A stretch of DNA of 64,000 nucleotides from Micromonospora chokoriensis. GTDB taxonomy: Bacteria; Actinomycetota; Actinomycetes; Mycobacteriales; Micromonosporaceae. The stretch covers positions 1,426,001-1,490,000 of the forward strand of contig NZ_LT607409.1 of the NCBI RefSeq assembly GCF_900091505.1. The letters run 5' to 3'. The translations under genes were made by a program, and so were the position numbers. The number at the start of each line of letters is the position of its first letter. Position 1 is the stretch's first letter. Shown here piece after piece: positions 35,202 through 43,261 of this stretch. The notes beneath the pieces were generated by a model. It had not been told where the DNA came from. It made no database searches and saw only the letters and a list, made by a program, of their open reading frames with translations.

Positions 35202-35292
35202 GGAGACTTCGCCTAGTCTGGTCTATGGCGCCGCACTGCTAATGCGGTTGGGGTCTTAAAGCCCCTCCCGGGTTCGAATCCCGGAGTCTCCG
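35202..35292 (+). tRNA. tRNA-Ser(GCT)
   Basis: Acceptor arms GGAGACT/AGTCTCC pair, the anticodon is GCT in A-C-T-G-C-T-A-A-T, the variable arm is long (class II) and the T loop is G-T-T-C-G-A-A-T-C. No CCA is encoded. It decodes AGC/AGU serine codons. Confidence 0.97.
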
Positions 35293-35327
35293 CGCGAAAG
35301 CCGGGTGTGTATGCTGGCTGAGCACGA

Positions 35328-35400
35328 GCGCCCGTAGCTCAATGGATAGAGCATCTGACTACGGATCAGAAGGTTAGGGGTTCGAGTCCCTTCGGGCGCA
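35328..35400 (+). tRNA. tRNA-Arg(ACG)
   Basis: Acceptor arms GCGCCCG/CGGGCGC pair, the D arm is A-G-C-T-C-A-A-T-G-G-A-T-A-G-A-G-C, and the anticodon loop is C-T-A-C-G-G-A with anticodon ACG (inosine-modified). It lies 35 bases after tRNA-Ser(GCT) and shares its terminator. Confidence 0.97.
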
Positions 35401-35410
35401 CAAACGATCA

Positions 35411-35452
35411 AGGCCGTGACCTGTGGAGACAGGGTCACGGCCTTTTTCTTTT
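35411..35452 (+). terminator. Rho-independent terminator of the tRNA pair
   Basis: An 11-bp stem, AGGCCGTGACC with GGTCACGGCCT, has an 11-base loop and is followed by T5-C-T2 and more T. It is the clearest intrinsic terminator in the window. Confidence 0.95.
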
Positions 35453-35708
35453 CCCGCTTTCGGTCAACGCTGCGTGGATCTCGCACCTGATGGTCACGGT
35501 AGATCTGACCTTGCCCGGCAAGTGCACACCACGGGCGGGCGAGATTCGGCGCGATAGGTGGCTGCGGGTTGTCGTAGGCGATCCGGATCAGCCGGGGGCG
35601 GCACCGAAGGTGGGCCGTCGCGAGGTGTTCTCCGCGGGCCGAGACGCTGCCTTTCGGCCGGTCCGGCCCGCGGGCCCGGGGCGGGCCCGCAAGGCCGTGG
35701 CCGACGAG
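35453..35708. other. Non-coding gap after the tRNA terminator
   Basis: Together with the terminator this is a stretch of about 300 bases without a gene. A long plus-strand frame (35490-36278) is a shadow of the AhpD-like gene. The segment around 35650-35700 is very G/C-rich (GGCCCGCGGGCCCGGGGCGG) and could form a stem. I see nothing else. Confidence 0.5.
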
Positions 35709-36176
35709 TCAGTCGCGCTGCTTGGCGGGCATGTGCAGCGGGACTCCGAATCGGTTGAAGGCGTTCATCAGGGCGACTTGGACGACCAGGGCGCCGAGTT
35801 CCTCGTCGCTCATGATGTCGCGGACGCCGGCCCAGATCTCGTCGCTGACGCCGTGTTCGGTGAGCTTGGTCGCGGCCTCGGCGTACTCGAGTGCCGCCCG
35901 CTCGGCCGGGGTGAACAGCGCCGATTCACGCCACGCGCTGAGCTGGAGGATGCGGTCGAGTTTCTCGCCCATGTCCAGGGCGTCGTGGCTGTGCAGGTCG
36001 ATGCAGTGCACGCAGTGGTTGAGCTGGGAGACGCGCAGCTTGATCAGTTCACGCAGGGTGGGATCGAGTGGCGAGGTGAGGATGGCCTGGTCGGCGGCGT
36101 ACAGCGCTTTGGCCGCCTTGGGTGCGGCTGTCCGCAGGTCGAGGCGGGGCTGGCCGGTGTGCGCTGGCGTGGTCAT
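35709..36176 (-). CDS. Carboxymuconolactone-decarboxylase-family (AhpD-like) protein
   Basis: The 155-residue protein has the AhpD-type peroxidatic motif C-V-H-C-I-D-L-H (C55, C58 and H62; C-x2-C-x3-H), the usual sequence for alkylhydroperoxidase-like members. E-L-I-K-L-R-V-S-Q-L-N-H precedes it. It probably reduces peroxides or transfers redox equivalents. It is divergent from the cysteine-containing Rrf2 regulator gene, suggesting joint redox control. A short upstream frame (36223-36276) may be a leader. Confidence 0.9.
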   Translation of the reverse strand: MTTPAHTGQPRLDLRTAAPKAAKALYAADQAILTSPLDPTLRELIKLRVSQLNHCVHCIDLHSHDALDMGEKLDRILQLSAWRESALFTPAERAALEYAEAATKLTEHGVSDEIWAGVRDIMSDEELGALVVQVALMNAFNRFGVPLHMPAKQRD

Positions 36177-36222
36177 GGGTTTCTCCTTGGTGCGGGTCGG
36201 TGGTCAAGCGTGGATTGTGGAT

Positions 36223-36276
36223 CTAGGCGGCCTGCGCGGCGGACCAGTCTTCGAAGGTCGTCCGGCCGATGCGCAT
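36223..36276 (-). CDS. Possible 17-residue leader peptide
   Basis: A short frame, M-R-I-G-R-T-T-F-E-D-W-S-A-A-Q-A-A, starts six bases after a GGTGAGG-type ribosome site and ends 47 bases before the AhpD-like ATG. It may be a leader ORF or the remnant of a decayed gene. No homologous family is recognised. Confidence 0.25.
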   Translation of the reverse strand: MRIGRTTFEDWSAAQAA

Positions 36277-36303
36277 GACCTCACCTCTCATTGCGGATAA
36301 CTT

Positions 36304-36337
36304 TTGTCCGTGATTATATCCGGATATTTCTTGTCCG
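36304..36337. promoter_or_regulatory. Candidate operator between the Rrf2 and AhpD-like genes
   Basis: TTGTCCG occurs twice in direct orientation (36304-36310 and 36331-36337), flanking the 12-bp palindrome ATATCCGGATAT (36316-36327). This AT-rich island in GC-rich DNA is a natural binding site for the Rrf2 regulator and covers the likely promoters of both divergent units. Confidence 0.6.
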
Positions 36338-36356
36338 AGTCAAGTAGGGTGTGACG

Positions 36357-36830
36357 GTGAAGATGTCTGGTGGGGTCGAGTGGGGGCTGCACTGCTGCGT
36401 CGTGCTCAGCGCGGCCGACGAGCCCGTCGTGGCGGCCAAGCTCGCCGACCTGCACGACGTATCGCCCACCTACCTGGCCAAACAGCTCCAACTGCTGTCG
36501 CGGGCCGGCCTCGTGCGTGCAGCGCCGGGGCAGTCGGGCGGCTATCTGCTTACCCGGCCTGCGACCGAGATCACGGTGCTCGACGTCGTCGAAGCGATCG
36601 ACGGATCACAGCCGGCGTTCCGGTGCACCGAAGTGCGCCGGCGTGGACCGATGGCCATCCCCCCGGAGCGGTGTGACACGCCGTGCCCGATCGCGCAGGT
36701 CATGGATTCCGCCGACCGGGCCTGGCGCGAATCCCTGCGCGCGGTCACCATCGGCGCGCTTGCCGCCACTGTCACCGCCACCACACCCCGCGAACTGCTC
36801 GACAGCGCCCGCGCCTGGCTCTCCGCTTAG
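36357..36830 (+). CDS. Rrf2-family transcriptional regulator with three conserved cysteines
   Basis: The 157-residue protein starts V-K-M-S-G-G-V-E-W-G-L-H-C-C, typical for the family. The winged helix (about residues 20-65) has S-P-T-Y-L-A-K-Q-L-Q-L-L-S-R-A-G-L-V and G-Q-S-G-G-Y-L-L-T. The C-terminal region has F-R-C, then E-R-C-D-T-P-C, a C-x16-C-x3-C arrangement like the cluster or thiol ligands of IscR/NsrR relatives. Redox or [Fe-S] sensing is likely. GTG 36357 is chosen over GTG 36351 and ATG 36363 by family alignment; all are in frame. Confidence 0.85.
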   Translation: MKMSGGVEWGLHCCVVLSAADEPVVAAKLADLHDVSPTYLAKQLQLLSRAGLVRAAPGQSGGYLLTRPATEITVLDVVEAIDGSQPAFRCTEVRRRGPMAIPPERCDTPCPIAQVMDSADRAWRESLRAVTIGALAATVTATTPRELLDSARAWLSA

Positions 36831-36982
36831 TGTCACCCTGAGAGAAAGCCTGCCTGAATAGCCGCACCAGCGCTGGTCGCGTTCCACAAGTAACCGCAGT
36901 CCGCAGCGCGTGACATCGCCAGCACCCCGCGTTGCGGTTATGGAGTACTGTCTATCGCGGCCGTCTTTCCGGGGGTGCGCGG

Positions 36983-37894
36983 ATGGGTTCTGACGCCGAC
37001 GAGAGCACCCCGACACCGCCCGCGGTGCGCAACCAGATCACCGATGGCACCGTCTACGGTTCCGTGGTTCAGGCCGGCACGTTCAACGGACAGATCCATC
37101 ACCATTACTCGAACGATCGTCGGCCGCTCGACCTGCTCGCACTCCGGCTGTGGCTCGACCGCGTCGCTGAGGACTACCGCGTGCTGGTCGCGAAGACCCA
37201 GGACCCGGCCGGCGCCGTACACCTTCGGCAGGTGGACCTGGTGCGGGCCGGGCTGGCCCCGGACGCCGACACGGGTGCCCGGGGGCGAGGCGGTCCGTCG
37301 GAGAATGAGCGGCACCGGGACGTGATCCGCCGCCTCGTCGTGGCCGGCATCGTCAGCTACCTTGCCCGGCCCGGTCCGGCCCCGGACGAGCCGTTGCCCG
37401 AGCAGATCCTCCTCGACCTGATCGTCTTCTCGCTGTGGCCGGTGGTGACCGCCAGAAAGTTGCCGCCGGATTGGCAGGGCGACCTGGCGCAGATGACCTC
37501 GACCCGTCTCGCGGCGCTCGTCGAACGTGAGCGGGACAAACGTCAGCCTGTCGCCGAGACGTTCGCACGTGCCGTGGCCAACCGGTCGTTCTCCCCGGCC
37601 ATGGTCACGCTGTTCGACGACCTCGCCGATCCCCAGCGCGGCGGCGGGCTGCTGACGGCCATGGCGGTCGCGGGTGGCCTGCCCGCCCCACCGACCGGAC
37701 GGCGGGAGGGCAAGCGCGTCGCGGCCTGGATGCTTGCCGTCGCGGGTGGTACCGCGCTGGCCACGACGTTGACGAATCCCCACTCCGGTTACGTACGGAT
37801 CCTCGGTGAGGTGGCCGGTGGTCTGCCCATCGCGCCGCACGAGCCGGTGCGCCCGGCGGACCTGGCGCAGCTCGTGGACTGGTTGCTCAACTGA
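36983..37894 (+). CDS. Soluble protein with N-terminal RHIM-like glycine/Val-Gln-Ala-Gly motif
   Basis: The 303-residue protein is not a named family. Residues 17-41 read N-Q-I-T-D-G-T-V-Y-G-S-V-V-Q-A-G followed by T-F-N-G-Q-I-H-H-H. This N-x-I-x-x-G-x-V-x-G-x-V-V-Q-A-G pattern recurs in actinobacterial NLR-like and effector proteins and has been linked to amyloid signalling sequences related to the RHIM core (V-Q-x-G). The rest (residues 50-303) is helical with no recognised catalytic motif. Its stop overlaps the next start (TGATG-like), and the third gene carries two copies of a similar motif. A GGGGGTG stretch lies upstream of the ATG; the frame extends upstream to 36932 without support. 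Confidence 0.7.
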   Translation: MGSDADESTPTPPAVRNQITDGTVYGSVVQAGTFNGQIHHHYSNDRRPLDLLALRLWLDRVAEDYRVLVAKTQDPAGAVHLRQVDLVRAGLAPDADTGARGRGGPSENERHRDVIRRLVVAGIVSYLARPGPAPDEPLPEQILLDLIVFSLWPVVTARKLPPDWQGDLAQMTSTRLAALVERERDKRQPVAETFARAVANRSFSPAMVTLFDDLADPQRGGGLLTAMAVAGGLPAPPTGRREGKRVAAWMLAVAGGTALATTLTNPHSGYVRILGEVAGGLPIAPHEPVRPADLAQLVDWLLN

Positions 37895-38604
37895 TGGACA
37901 CCTCGGCCGGCCTGCTGGTCGACGCGGCGCTGCTCACGTTGAAGGTCATTTCCGTCGGTACCACCGGCCTGTACCTCGCCACTCTGGGCAATCCCGCGGA
38001 GTTGCGGGGAGCGGCGTGGATCATCCGTTACCTGAATGCGGCGCCTCCGACCGCGATTTTCCGGTGGCGGTCCGATCAGGGGTACGAGGTCGTCGTCTAC
38101 AACGCCGCCACCGACGCGGAGGACGTGAAGCCCGCGCTGTTCAAGCCGGCCAGGTGGTCGCCGACGTACCTGCTGTGGCCGAAGAGGCGCCCGCAGCCCA
38201 GGAAAGTCATGGTGCGTGCCGCGCTGCACGCGTTCGTCCTGCGGCTGATCTTGTTCTTCTGTTTCTTTCTCGGTTCGTTCTGTCTGCTCGGCTGGCTGGC
38301 CGTCACGGAAAGCCCGCGCTGGCTCGCCGCGATGGCGGTCCTGGCCGTCGACCAGTGGGCCTTCGCCCACAGCGACATGTACTTCGTGTGGCACAGGTGG
38401 TGGCTCTTCGCGGTGGTCGGCGCGGGAGTGTGGGTCTACCTCCAGGGCGGCACGTCCGAGACGATAGCGGTGTGCGGCGTCGGCGTTCTGGTCGTGCTCA
38501 CCATCCTCGGCCGATCGTATTTCGCCAGGAACTGGCGGTTCCACCAGATGCGTGAGCTACAGGTCGGCCCATTCGACCCGAGTCGTCGGCGGAGGCTGAA
38601 GTGA
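37894..38604 (+). CDS. Membrane protein of the motif operon, function unknown
   Basis: The 236-residue protein has an N-terminal hydrophobic segment (about residues 8-30), a soluble stretch (about 35-105, with R-S-D-Q-G-Y-E-V-V-V-Y-N) and about four further helices between residues 108 and 210. A charged tail follows. No family is recognised. Its ATG overlaps the stop of the upstream gene and its stop overlaps the start of the next, so the three are translationally coupled. It may anchor or act as the membrane-acting component of the module; this is inference. Confidence 0.65.
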   Translation: MDTSAGLLVDAALLTLKVISVGTTGLYLATLGNPAELRGAAWIIRYLNAAPPTAIFRWRSDQGYEVVVYNAATDAEDVKPALFKPARWSPTYLLWPKRRPQPRKVMVRAALHAFVLRLILFFCFFLGSFCLLGWLAVTESPRWLAAMAVLAVDQWAFAHSDMYFVWHRWWLFAVVGAGVWVYLQGGTSETIAVCGVGVLVVLTILGRSYFARNWRFHQMRELQVGPFDPSRRRRLK

Positions 38605-39050
38605 GTAGGAGTCGGTGGTGGGCGGCGGGTGCCGGTCTCAGCGTGTTGCTGATCGGCTTGGGCGTCTTCCTGGTGCGCGTCGGGCTGGAGGACGCCAACC
38701 AGTGGGCCAGCGTGTTCGGACTGTTCTTGAACATCGCAGGCTTCGGGGTAGCCGTCCTCGGCGCGGTGCAGGCGCGGCGCGCGGCCACGCGAGCGTCTGC
38801 GCCGGTGGGTGGAGGCGACGACACGACGAACCGAATCCACGGCGGGAAGTTCACCGGCGCGGTAACCCAGGGACGCGACATCTACGCGAGTGTGGATGTG
38901 CCGTCACCGACGCTGCCCGAGGCCGGGCGCGCGCCGGAGACCGGTTCGGTGTCCAACCACATCGAGGGGGGCACCTTCGGCGGCCCGGTGATCCAGGGCC
39001 GGGACGTCGTTCTTCCCCCACCTGCCGACCGCCGAACTGATCCATCCTGA
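38601..39050 (+). CDS. Two-helix membrane protein with two C-terminal RHIM-like repeats
   Basis: The 149-residue protein has two membrane helices (residues 7-27 and 35-57) and a long soluble tail. The tail carries two copies of the motif: residues 77-93 N-R-I-H-G-G-K-F-T-G-A-V-T-Q-G-R-D and residues 119-135 N-H-I-E-G-G-T-F-G-G-P-V-I-Q-G-R-D. They are 42 residues apart. The repeats match the N-terminal motif of the first gene in spacing of N, I, G and V-x-Q-(A)G. A membrane-tethered receptor or scaffold for motif-motif assembly is a reasonable hypothesis. Confidence 0.75.
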   Translation: MSRSRWWAAGAGLSVLLIGLGVFLVRVGLEDANQWASVFGLFLNIAGFGVAVLGAVQARRAATRASAPVGGGDDTTNRIHGGKFTGAVTQGRDIYASVDVPSPTLPEAGRAPETGSVSNHIEGGTFGGPVIQGRDVVLPPPADRRTDPS

Positions 39051-39105
39051 GCGCGCAGGCCAGCCAGGAGTGTTCCCGCCGTTCCCGTTGCCGCTGGACC
39101 TGCGG

Positions 39106-39339
39106 TCAGGATTTGTCGGCGACGAACGTGCCGCGCCCGGTGAAGGTGACGACGAGCCCTCGCTCCCGTAGGAGCCGCACCGCCGAACGGACGGTGCCGC
39201 GAGCCACGCCGTACTCCTGCTGCAAGGTGGCTTCGCTCGGAAGCGGCTGCCTCGGCTTGAGCTTTCCGCTCTCGATCTGCTTGGCGAGGAGATCCGCGAG
39301 CTGGATGTAGAAGGGGACCGGGCTCATCTCGTCAACCAT
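39106..39339 (-). CDS. GntR-family transcriptional regulator, DNA-binding domain only
   Basis: The 77-residue protein is a stand-alone GntR winged helix: P-F-Y-I-Q-L-A-D-L-L-A-K-Q-I-E-S-G, then L-P-S-E-A-T-L-Q-Q-E-Y-G-V-A-R-G-T-V-R-S-A-V and L-V-V-T-F-T-G-R-G-T-F-V-A. It lacks any ligand-binding domain, as in short YtrA-like or actinobacterial orphan regulators. The ATG at 39337-39339 fits a leaderless transcript, since TATCGT lies seven bases upstream; GTG 39348 is an alternative. It is divergent from the cluster of small ORFs and probably controls it. Confidence 0.88.
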   Translation of the reverse strand: MVDEMSPVPFYIQLADLLAKQIESGKLKPRQPLPSEATLQQEYGVARGTVRSAVRLLRERGLVVTFTGRGTFVADKS

Positions 39340-39471
39340 GATCGACACGATATGGATGCGCTGAACGAGCTAGGCGGAGGGTACAGGCAGCCTGCCCTGG
39401 CCGGGCTGGACAGGATGGACAGGCTGGCCTACCTTGGTTGATGAGTCCGCAGCACTCGTAGGAGGCGTGCC

Positions 39472-39531
39472 GTGAAGCTCTCCCCGTGGCCTTTCCGCAA
39501 TGGCCTTCTGCCCGAGGGGCGGGTGCGGTGA
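39472..39531 (+). CDS. 19-residue small ORF, translational-coupling leader
   Basis: GTG at 39472 has an excellent AGGAGG site seven bases upstream. It encodes M-K-L-S-P-W-P-F-R-N-G-L-L-P-E-G-R-V-R and ends in a TGA overlapping the GTG of the next frame. It is either a short leader or a genuine small protein of a GntR-linked cassette. Confidence 0.5.
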   Translation: MKLSPWPFRNGLLPEGRVR

Positions 39532-39698
39532 GCATTCCGTTCGTCGTGGAGCTGTCCTGGACGGTGCTCGACTACCACCGGGTGCAGAGGTGCAGCCGCT
39601 GCCACCCGGACGGCTGGTGCCCGCGGGTCGCCGTAGCCCGAGCGCGGATCCTGGCCTGGCGGCGGGCGGTGTGTCGTGCCCCCATTCGAGAGTGGTGA
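39528..39698 (+). CDS. Small zinc-ribbon-like protein
   Basis: The 56-residue product starts at GTG 39528 overlapping the previous stop. It contains Y-H-R-V-Q-R-C-S-R-C-H-P-D-G-W-C, a compact cysteine/histidine cluster that could bind zinc, and an Arg-rich helix at the C-terminus. Its end overlaps the start of the next small gene by 23 bases. Function is unknown. Confidence 0.55.
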   Translation: MSIPFVVELSWTVLDYHRVQRCSRCHPDGWCPRVAVARARILAWRRAVCRAPIREW

Positions 39699-39924
39699 CC
39701 TCCTGCACATCACCCGAGCGGCGAGCGTGCAGTTCTCCCGGCCGTTCCACTTCCGCCTTATCCGCGTTTTGGCGGACCGTGTCACGTACGACGGTTGGGC
39801 CTGGATCGAGGGGTACGAGCTCGACGCGCGGGGCGAGGCGGTGGCCCGGCGGGAACTCTTCGTCCAGCCGTCCGGCCTCCGGATGCTCTCCCGTCATCCC
39901 GCAGGCGGCCGCAGGCAGCGGTGA
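39676..39924 (+). CDS. Small conserved actinobacterial protein
   Basis: The 82-residue product starts at a GTG inside the preceding frame. It contains G-D-L-L-H-I-T-R-A-A-S-V-Q-F, F-R-L-I-R-V-L-A, and T-Y-D-G-W-A-W-I-E-G-Y-E-L-D-A-R-G-E-A-V, a pattern familiar from small, multi-copy proteins of micromonosporas near GntR genes. The repeated Y-D-G-W and G-Y-E-L-D suggest a small beta barrel. Function is unknown. Confidence 0.6.
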   Translation: MPPFESGDLLHITRAASVQFSRPFHFRLIRVLADRVTYDGWAWIEGYELDARGEAVARRELFVQPSGLRMLSRHPAGGRRQR

Positions 39925-40114
39925 GCCGGCGACCGGGTACGCCCGTACCCGGGCCGACGCGGCCTGGCCTGAGGCCGGACACCCGCCGTCCGCGCCCGGT
40001 CGCGCTGGTCACCGGGGGTCGCCCTCCGTCGCGCCGGACCTGTCCATGACGGTACGGGTGAAGGGGCGCGGGAGTGCCGTTCGGAGGTGCCGTCCCTCGT
40101 GTAGGCGGCAGGGG

Positions 40115-41275
40115 TTAGTCCGCCGGGGCGACGCGTCGGATCCGCCGCACGTCGGTGATCGTGATACCGACCAGCACGGCCGCGCTGGCGATCATGGTCA
40201 GTACCGGCGCCAGCATGGTCAGCACCGGCGTCGCGGCGAGCAGCAGCGCCAGCCAGGCCAAGCGGGTGGGCGGTAGCTGGTTGAGGAGTACGTACTCCGA
40301 GCCCATCCGTCCGAGCACGAACAGGACCGGCCCGCCGGCGATGAGGAGGACCCAGCTCCACGGGGTGGCGCCGTGCGGGTCGTGGAGCACGAGATCCACG
40401 CCGCCGGAGGTGGCGATGACACCGGTCACCACGCAGGTGTAGACGTACGGGGCCAGCTCCACCGACGCCTGCGGACGCCGGTGCGCCGACCGGTCCACGA
40501 GCTTGTTGCTCTGCAACGCGTAGATCTGCCAGAACAGCAGCGCGGTGACGAGCGCGGTGAGGAACGCGACGGCACGCGCCGGGGTGTATGTGGCGCGGCT
40601 GAACCTCAACGTGGACATCAGCGCCAGTTCGCCGAGAGCGAGAGTGGCGATCTGCTGGTAGCGCTCCCCGAAGTGCACGCTCAACCGGCTGTAGTGATCG
40701 GTGGGTATTCGGCCCCGTAGGGGCGTCGGATAGCGCAGCGCGGCGGCCAGGTAGTCGACAGCGATCGCGCCGGCCCACAGACCGGTACGCCAGGCCGGCC
40801 CGGCGAGCCCGCCGGCGAGCCACAGGATCCCGGAGAGGCCGAACCAGAAGAGGAACCGTTGCTCCCTGGCGTGTGCGCGCTGTGGGCGCAGCGCGACGAT
40901 CAGCAGGAGCCCTCGGAGCAGATGGATGCCGACGTACGCGCCGGCGAAGAGCAGCCCGCGCCCGCCGTAGGCGGCCGGTACGGCGACCGTCATCAGGGCC
41001 ACGCCGAACACCGTGCCGGTGACCACCCCCTGGAGCGCCCGGAGTTGGGGGTCGTAGAACTCGGTGGCGTTCACCGTCGTCGACCAGGTCCACCAGGCGG
41101 CCAACAGCAGGATGAAGGTCTGTCCCAGCCCGCCCCAGCTGGGATTCCTGGCGAACTGCATGGAGAGCTGCGCGAACATGGCGACGTAGAAGACGTCGAA
41201 GAACAGCTCCAGGAGCGTGGCGCGATTCGACGATCCGGGGTTACGTCGCGGCCCGGTCGGGTCTCTGCTCGTCAT
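40115..41275 (-). CDS. Low temperature requirement protein A (LtrA) family membrane protein
   Basis: The 386-residue protein has about ten to twelve membrane helices. It begins with A-T-L-L-E-L-F-F-D-V-F-Y-V-A-M-F, the LtrA signature (E-L-F-F-D-x-x-x-V), and contains H-F-G-E-R-Y-Q-Q-I-A-T-L-A-L-G-E, the second conserved LtrA block. The function of LtrA proteins is unknown beyond a link to low-temperature growth in Listeria. No operon partner is seen. Confidence 0.92.
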   Translation of the reverse strand: MTSRDPTGPRRNPGSSNRATLLELFFDVFYVAMFAQLSMQFARNPSWGGLGQTFILLLAAWWTWSTTVNATEFYDPQLRALQGVVTGTVFGVALMTVAVPAAYGGRGLLFAGAYVGIHLLRGLLLIVALRPQRAHAREQRFLFWFGLSGILWLAGGLAGPAWRTGLWAGAIAVDYLAAALRYPTPLRGRIPTDHYSRLSVHFGERYQQIATLALGELALMSTLRFSRATYTPARAVAFLTALVTALLFWQIYALQSNKLVDRSAHRRPQASVELAPYVYTCVVTGVIATSGGVDLVLHDPHGATPWSWVLLIAGGPVLFVLGRMGSEYVLLNQLPPTRLAWLALLLAATPVLTMLAPVLTMIASAAVLVGITITDVRRIRRVAPAD

Positions 41276-41731
41276 CGGTTCGCCGTTCCCGCCGCGCCTG
41301 CTGCCGACGCTCGCCTGTCAGGTCGAGGCGACCCCGAGATGACGCCGTGACAGTCACGGTCGAGGGCTGGCCGCACACGGCGATCAACGAGCGAGCTTGC
41401 CCGGAAGTTGCCCGCCGGACGAGCGGGGGGTGGTGGCCTGCGGGTGTTCGACGCGGTGCGATCACGTCGCGCCCGGCGCGGTGGCAGTCATCGATGTTCC
41501 CAGCACATTACGTCTTGACGAACGACATGTTATCGCTCACAGTCGATGCCTAAGGACGACGAGATGCTGGCTTCCCGGGCAAGCCCTGCTTCGTCGATCT
41601 CGAATCAGGCGTGCGTTGGGGCATCCAGGCGTCTTGTTAACGCTAACGCTGGGATGTCTGGTCCCGGCCACGCGTCGCGGTGGGCCCAGCTCCGGGCAGG
41701 CCGTTCGGCTCTTGGTCATTTGAGGAGGATC
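41276..41731. other. Upstream region of the GH62 gene
   Basis: This 456-base gap between divergent genes contains the LacI-type operator described separately and a GAGGAGG ribosome site before 41732. A plus-strand frame (41347-41553) has no ribosome site or recognisable protein. The region is less GC-rich than its surroundings, consistent with a promoter. Confidence 0.5.
41636..41647 (+). promoter_or_regulatory. LacI-family operator-like site upstream of the arabinofuranosidase
   Basis: GTTAACGCTAAC, in the context TTGTTAACGCTAACGC, is one base off the typical LacI/GalR consensus GTTAGCGCTAAC. The site lies about 85 bases before the start codon, as expected for sugar-dependent control of a secreted glycosidase. 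Confidence 0.6.
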
Positions 41732-43261
41732 ATGTCTGCCCTAGATAGGTCTCCGTCGATCGCGCCGCCCGCGCGGCGGCGCTCGTGGCTGCCCCGGCTT
41801 CTCGCCGCCGGCGCGGCGGCGGTGCTGGCCGGTGGTGTCGCCGTGGCGGTGGTGCAGTCACCCGCCGCGGCCGCGACCGTCGACACGAGCGCGTGGTACG
41901 TGTTGGTGAACCGCAACAGCGGTAAGGCCCTGGATGTGTACAACCTGGCCACGAACGACGGTGCCCGGATCACCCAGTGGACCCGGAACAACGGCAACCA
42001 GCAGCAGTGGCAGTTCGTGGATTCCGGTGGTGGTTACTACCGGTTGAAGTCGCGGTTGTCGAGCAAGGTGCTCGACGTGTACCAGCGGTCGACGGCCAAC
42101 GGTGCGGCGGTCGTGCAGTGGTCCGACAACAACGGGACCAACCAGCAGTTCCGGTTGGCCGACTCGGACGGCGGCTACGTCCGGTTGATCAACCGGAACA
42201 GCAACAGGGTGATGGAGGTGCAGGGCGCCTCGACCGCCGACGGCGGGAACATCGTGCAGTACGACGACTGGAACGGCGCCAACCAGCAGTGGCAGCTCGT
42301 CCGCGTCGACGGGGGCACCCCGCCCACCACCACGCCGCCGCCGACCGGCACCTGTGACCTCCCCTCGTCGTACCGGTGGTCGTCCACGGGCGCGCTGGCG
42401 CAGCCGAGGTCCGGTTGGGTGTCGCTGAAGGACTTCACCGTCGCGCCGTACAACGGCCAGCAGCTCGTCTACGCCACCACGCACGACTTCGGGTCGAGCT
42501 GGGGTTCGATGAACTTCGGGCTCTTCAGCAACTACAACCAGATGGGCTCGGCCAGCCAGAACGCGATGAACTCGGGAACCGTCGCCCCGTCGCTGTTCTA
42601 CTTCGCGCCGCGCAACATCTGGGTGCTGGCCTACCAGTGGGGTGGCCCGGCGTTCTCGTACCGGACCTCCAGCGACCCGACCAACCCGAACGGCTGGTCG
42701 TCGCCGCAGACGCTGTTCAGCGGCAGCATCTCCAACTCCAACACCGGCCCGATCGACCAGGCGGTCATCGGTGACGACCAGAACATGTACCTGTTCTTCG
42801 CCGGTGACAACGGCCGGATCTACCGGGCGAGCATGCCGATCGGGAACTTCCCGGGCAGCTTCGGCTCCAACTACCAGACGATCATGACCGACACCACGAA
42901 CAACCTCTTCGAGGCGGTGCAGGTCTACAAGCTCCAGGGCCTGAACAAGTACCTGATGATCGTCGAGGCGATCGGTTCGCAGGGCCGCTACTTCCGCAGC
43001 TTCACGGCCACCAGCCTGGGTGGTTCGTGGACGCCGCAGGCCACGTCCGAGAGCAACCCGTTCGCGGGCAAGGCCAACAGTGGCGCCACCTGGACCAACG
43101 ACATCAGCCACGGTGAGCTGCTGCGGACCAGCGCGGACCAGACGATGACCGTCAACGCCTGCAACCTGCAACTGCTCTACCAGGGCCGTTCGCCCAACTC
43201 CAACGGCGTCGACTACGGGCTGCTGCCGTACCGGCCGGGTCTGCTGACCCTGCAACGCTGA
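41732..43261 (+). CDS. Secreted GH62-type alpha-L-arabinofuranosidase with N-terminal RICIN (CBM13) domain
   Basis: The 509-residue protein has a signal peptide (about residues 1-47, ending near A-A-A-A-T-V), a RICIN-type domain (residues 52-190, three repeats with Q-Q-W and Q-Q-F motifs such as N-Q-Q-Q-W-Q-F and N-Q-Q-W-Q-L), a short Pro/Thr linker, and a GH62-like catalytic domain (about 205-509). The catalytic part has [29 protein letters not shown] and G-P-I-D-Q-A-V-I, consistent with the five-bladed propeller. It should release arabinose side chains from arabinoxylan. The last 28 bases are tandemly repeated after the stop. Confidence 0.9.
   Translation: MSALDRSPSIAPPARRRSWLPRLLAAGAAAVLAGGVAVAVVQSPAAAATVDTSAWYVLVNRNSGKALDVYNLATNDGARITQWTRNNGNQQQWQFVDSGGGYYRLKSRLSSKVLDVYQRSTANGAAVVQWSDNNGTNQQFRLADSDGGYVRLINRNSNRVMEVQGASTADGGNIVQYDDWNGANQQWQLVRVDGGTPPTTTPPPTGTCDLPSSYRWSSTGALAQPRSGWVSLKDFTVAPYNGQQLVYATTHDFGSSWGSMNFGLFSNYNQMGSASQNAMNSGTVAPSLFYFAPRNIWVLAYQWGGPAFSYRTSSDPTNPNGWSSPQTLFSGSISNSNTGPIDQAVIGDDQNMYLFFAGDNGRIYRASMPIGNFPGSFGSNYQTIMTDTTNNLFEAVQVYKLQGLNKYLMIVEAIGSQGRYFRSFTATSLGGSWTPQATSESNPFAGKANSGATWTNDISHGELLRTSADQTMTVNACNLQLLYQGRSPNSNGVDYGLLPYRPGLLTLQR

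Noticed and set aside
35490..36278. Plus-strand frame of 262 residues
   Set aside because: It is the antisense shadow of the AhpD-like gene and has no recognisable domain.
41347..41553. 68-residue frame upstream of the GH62 gene
   Set aside because: It lacks a ribosome site and overlaps the likely promoter region.
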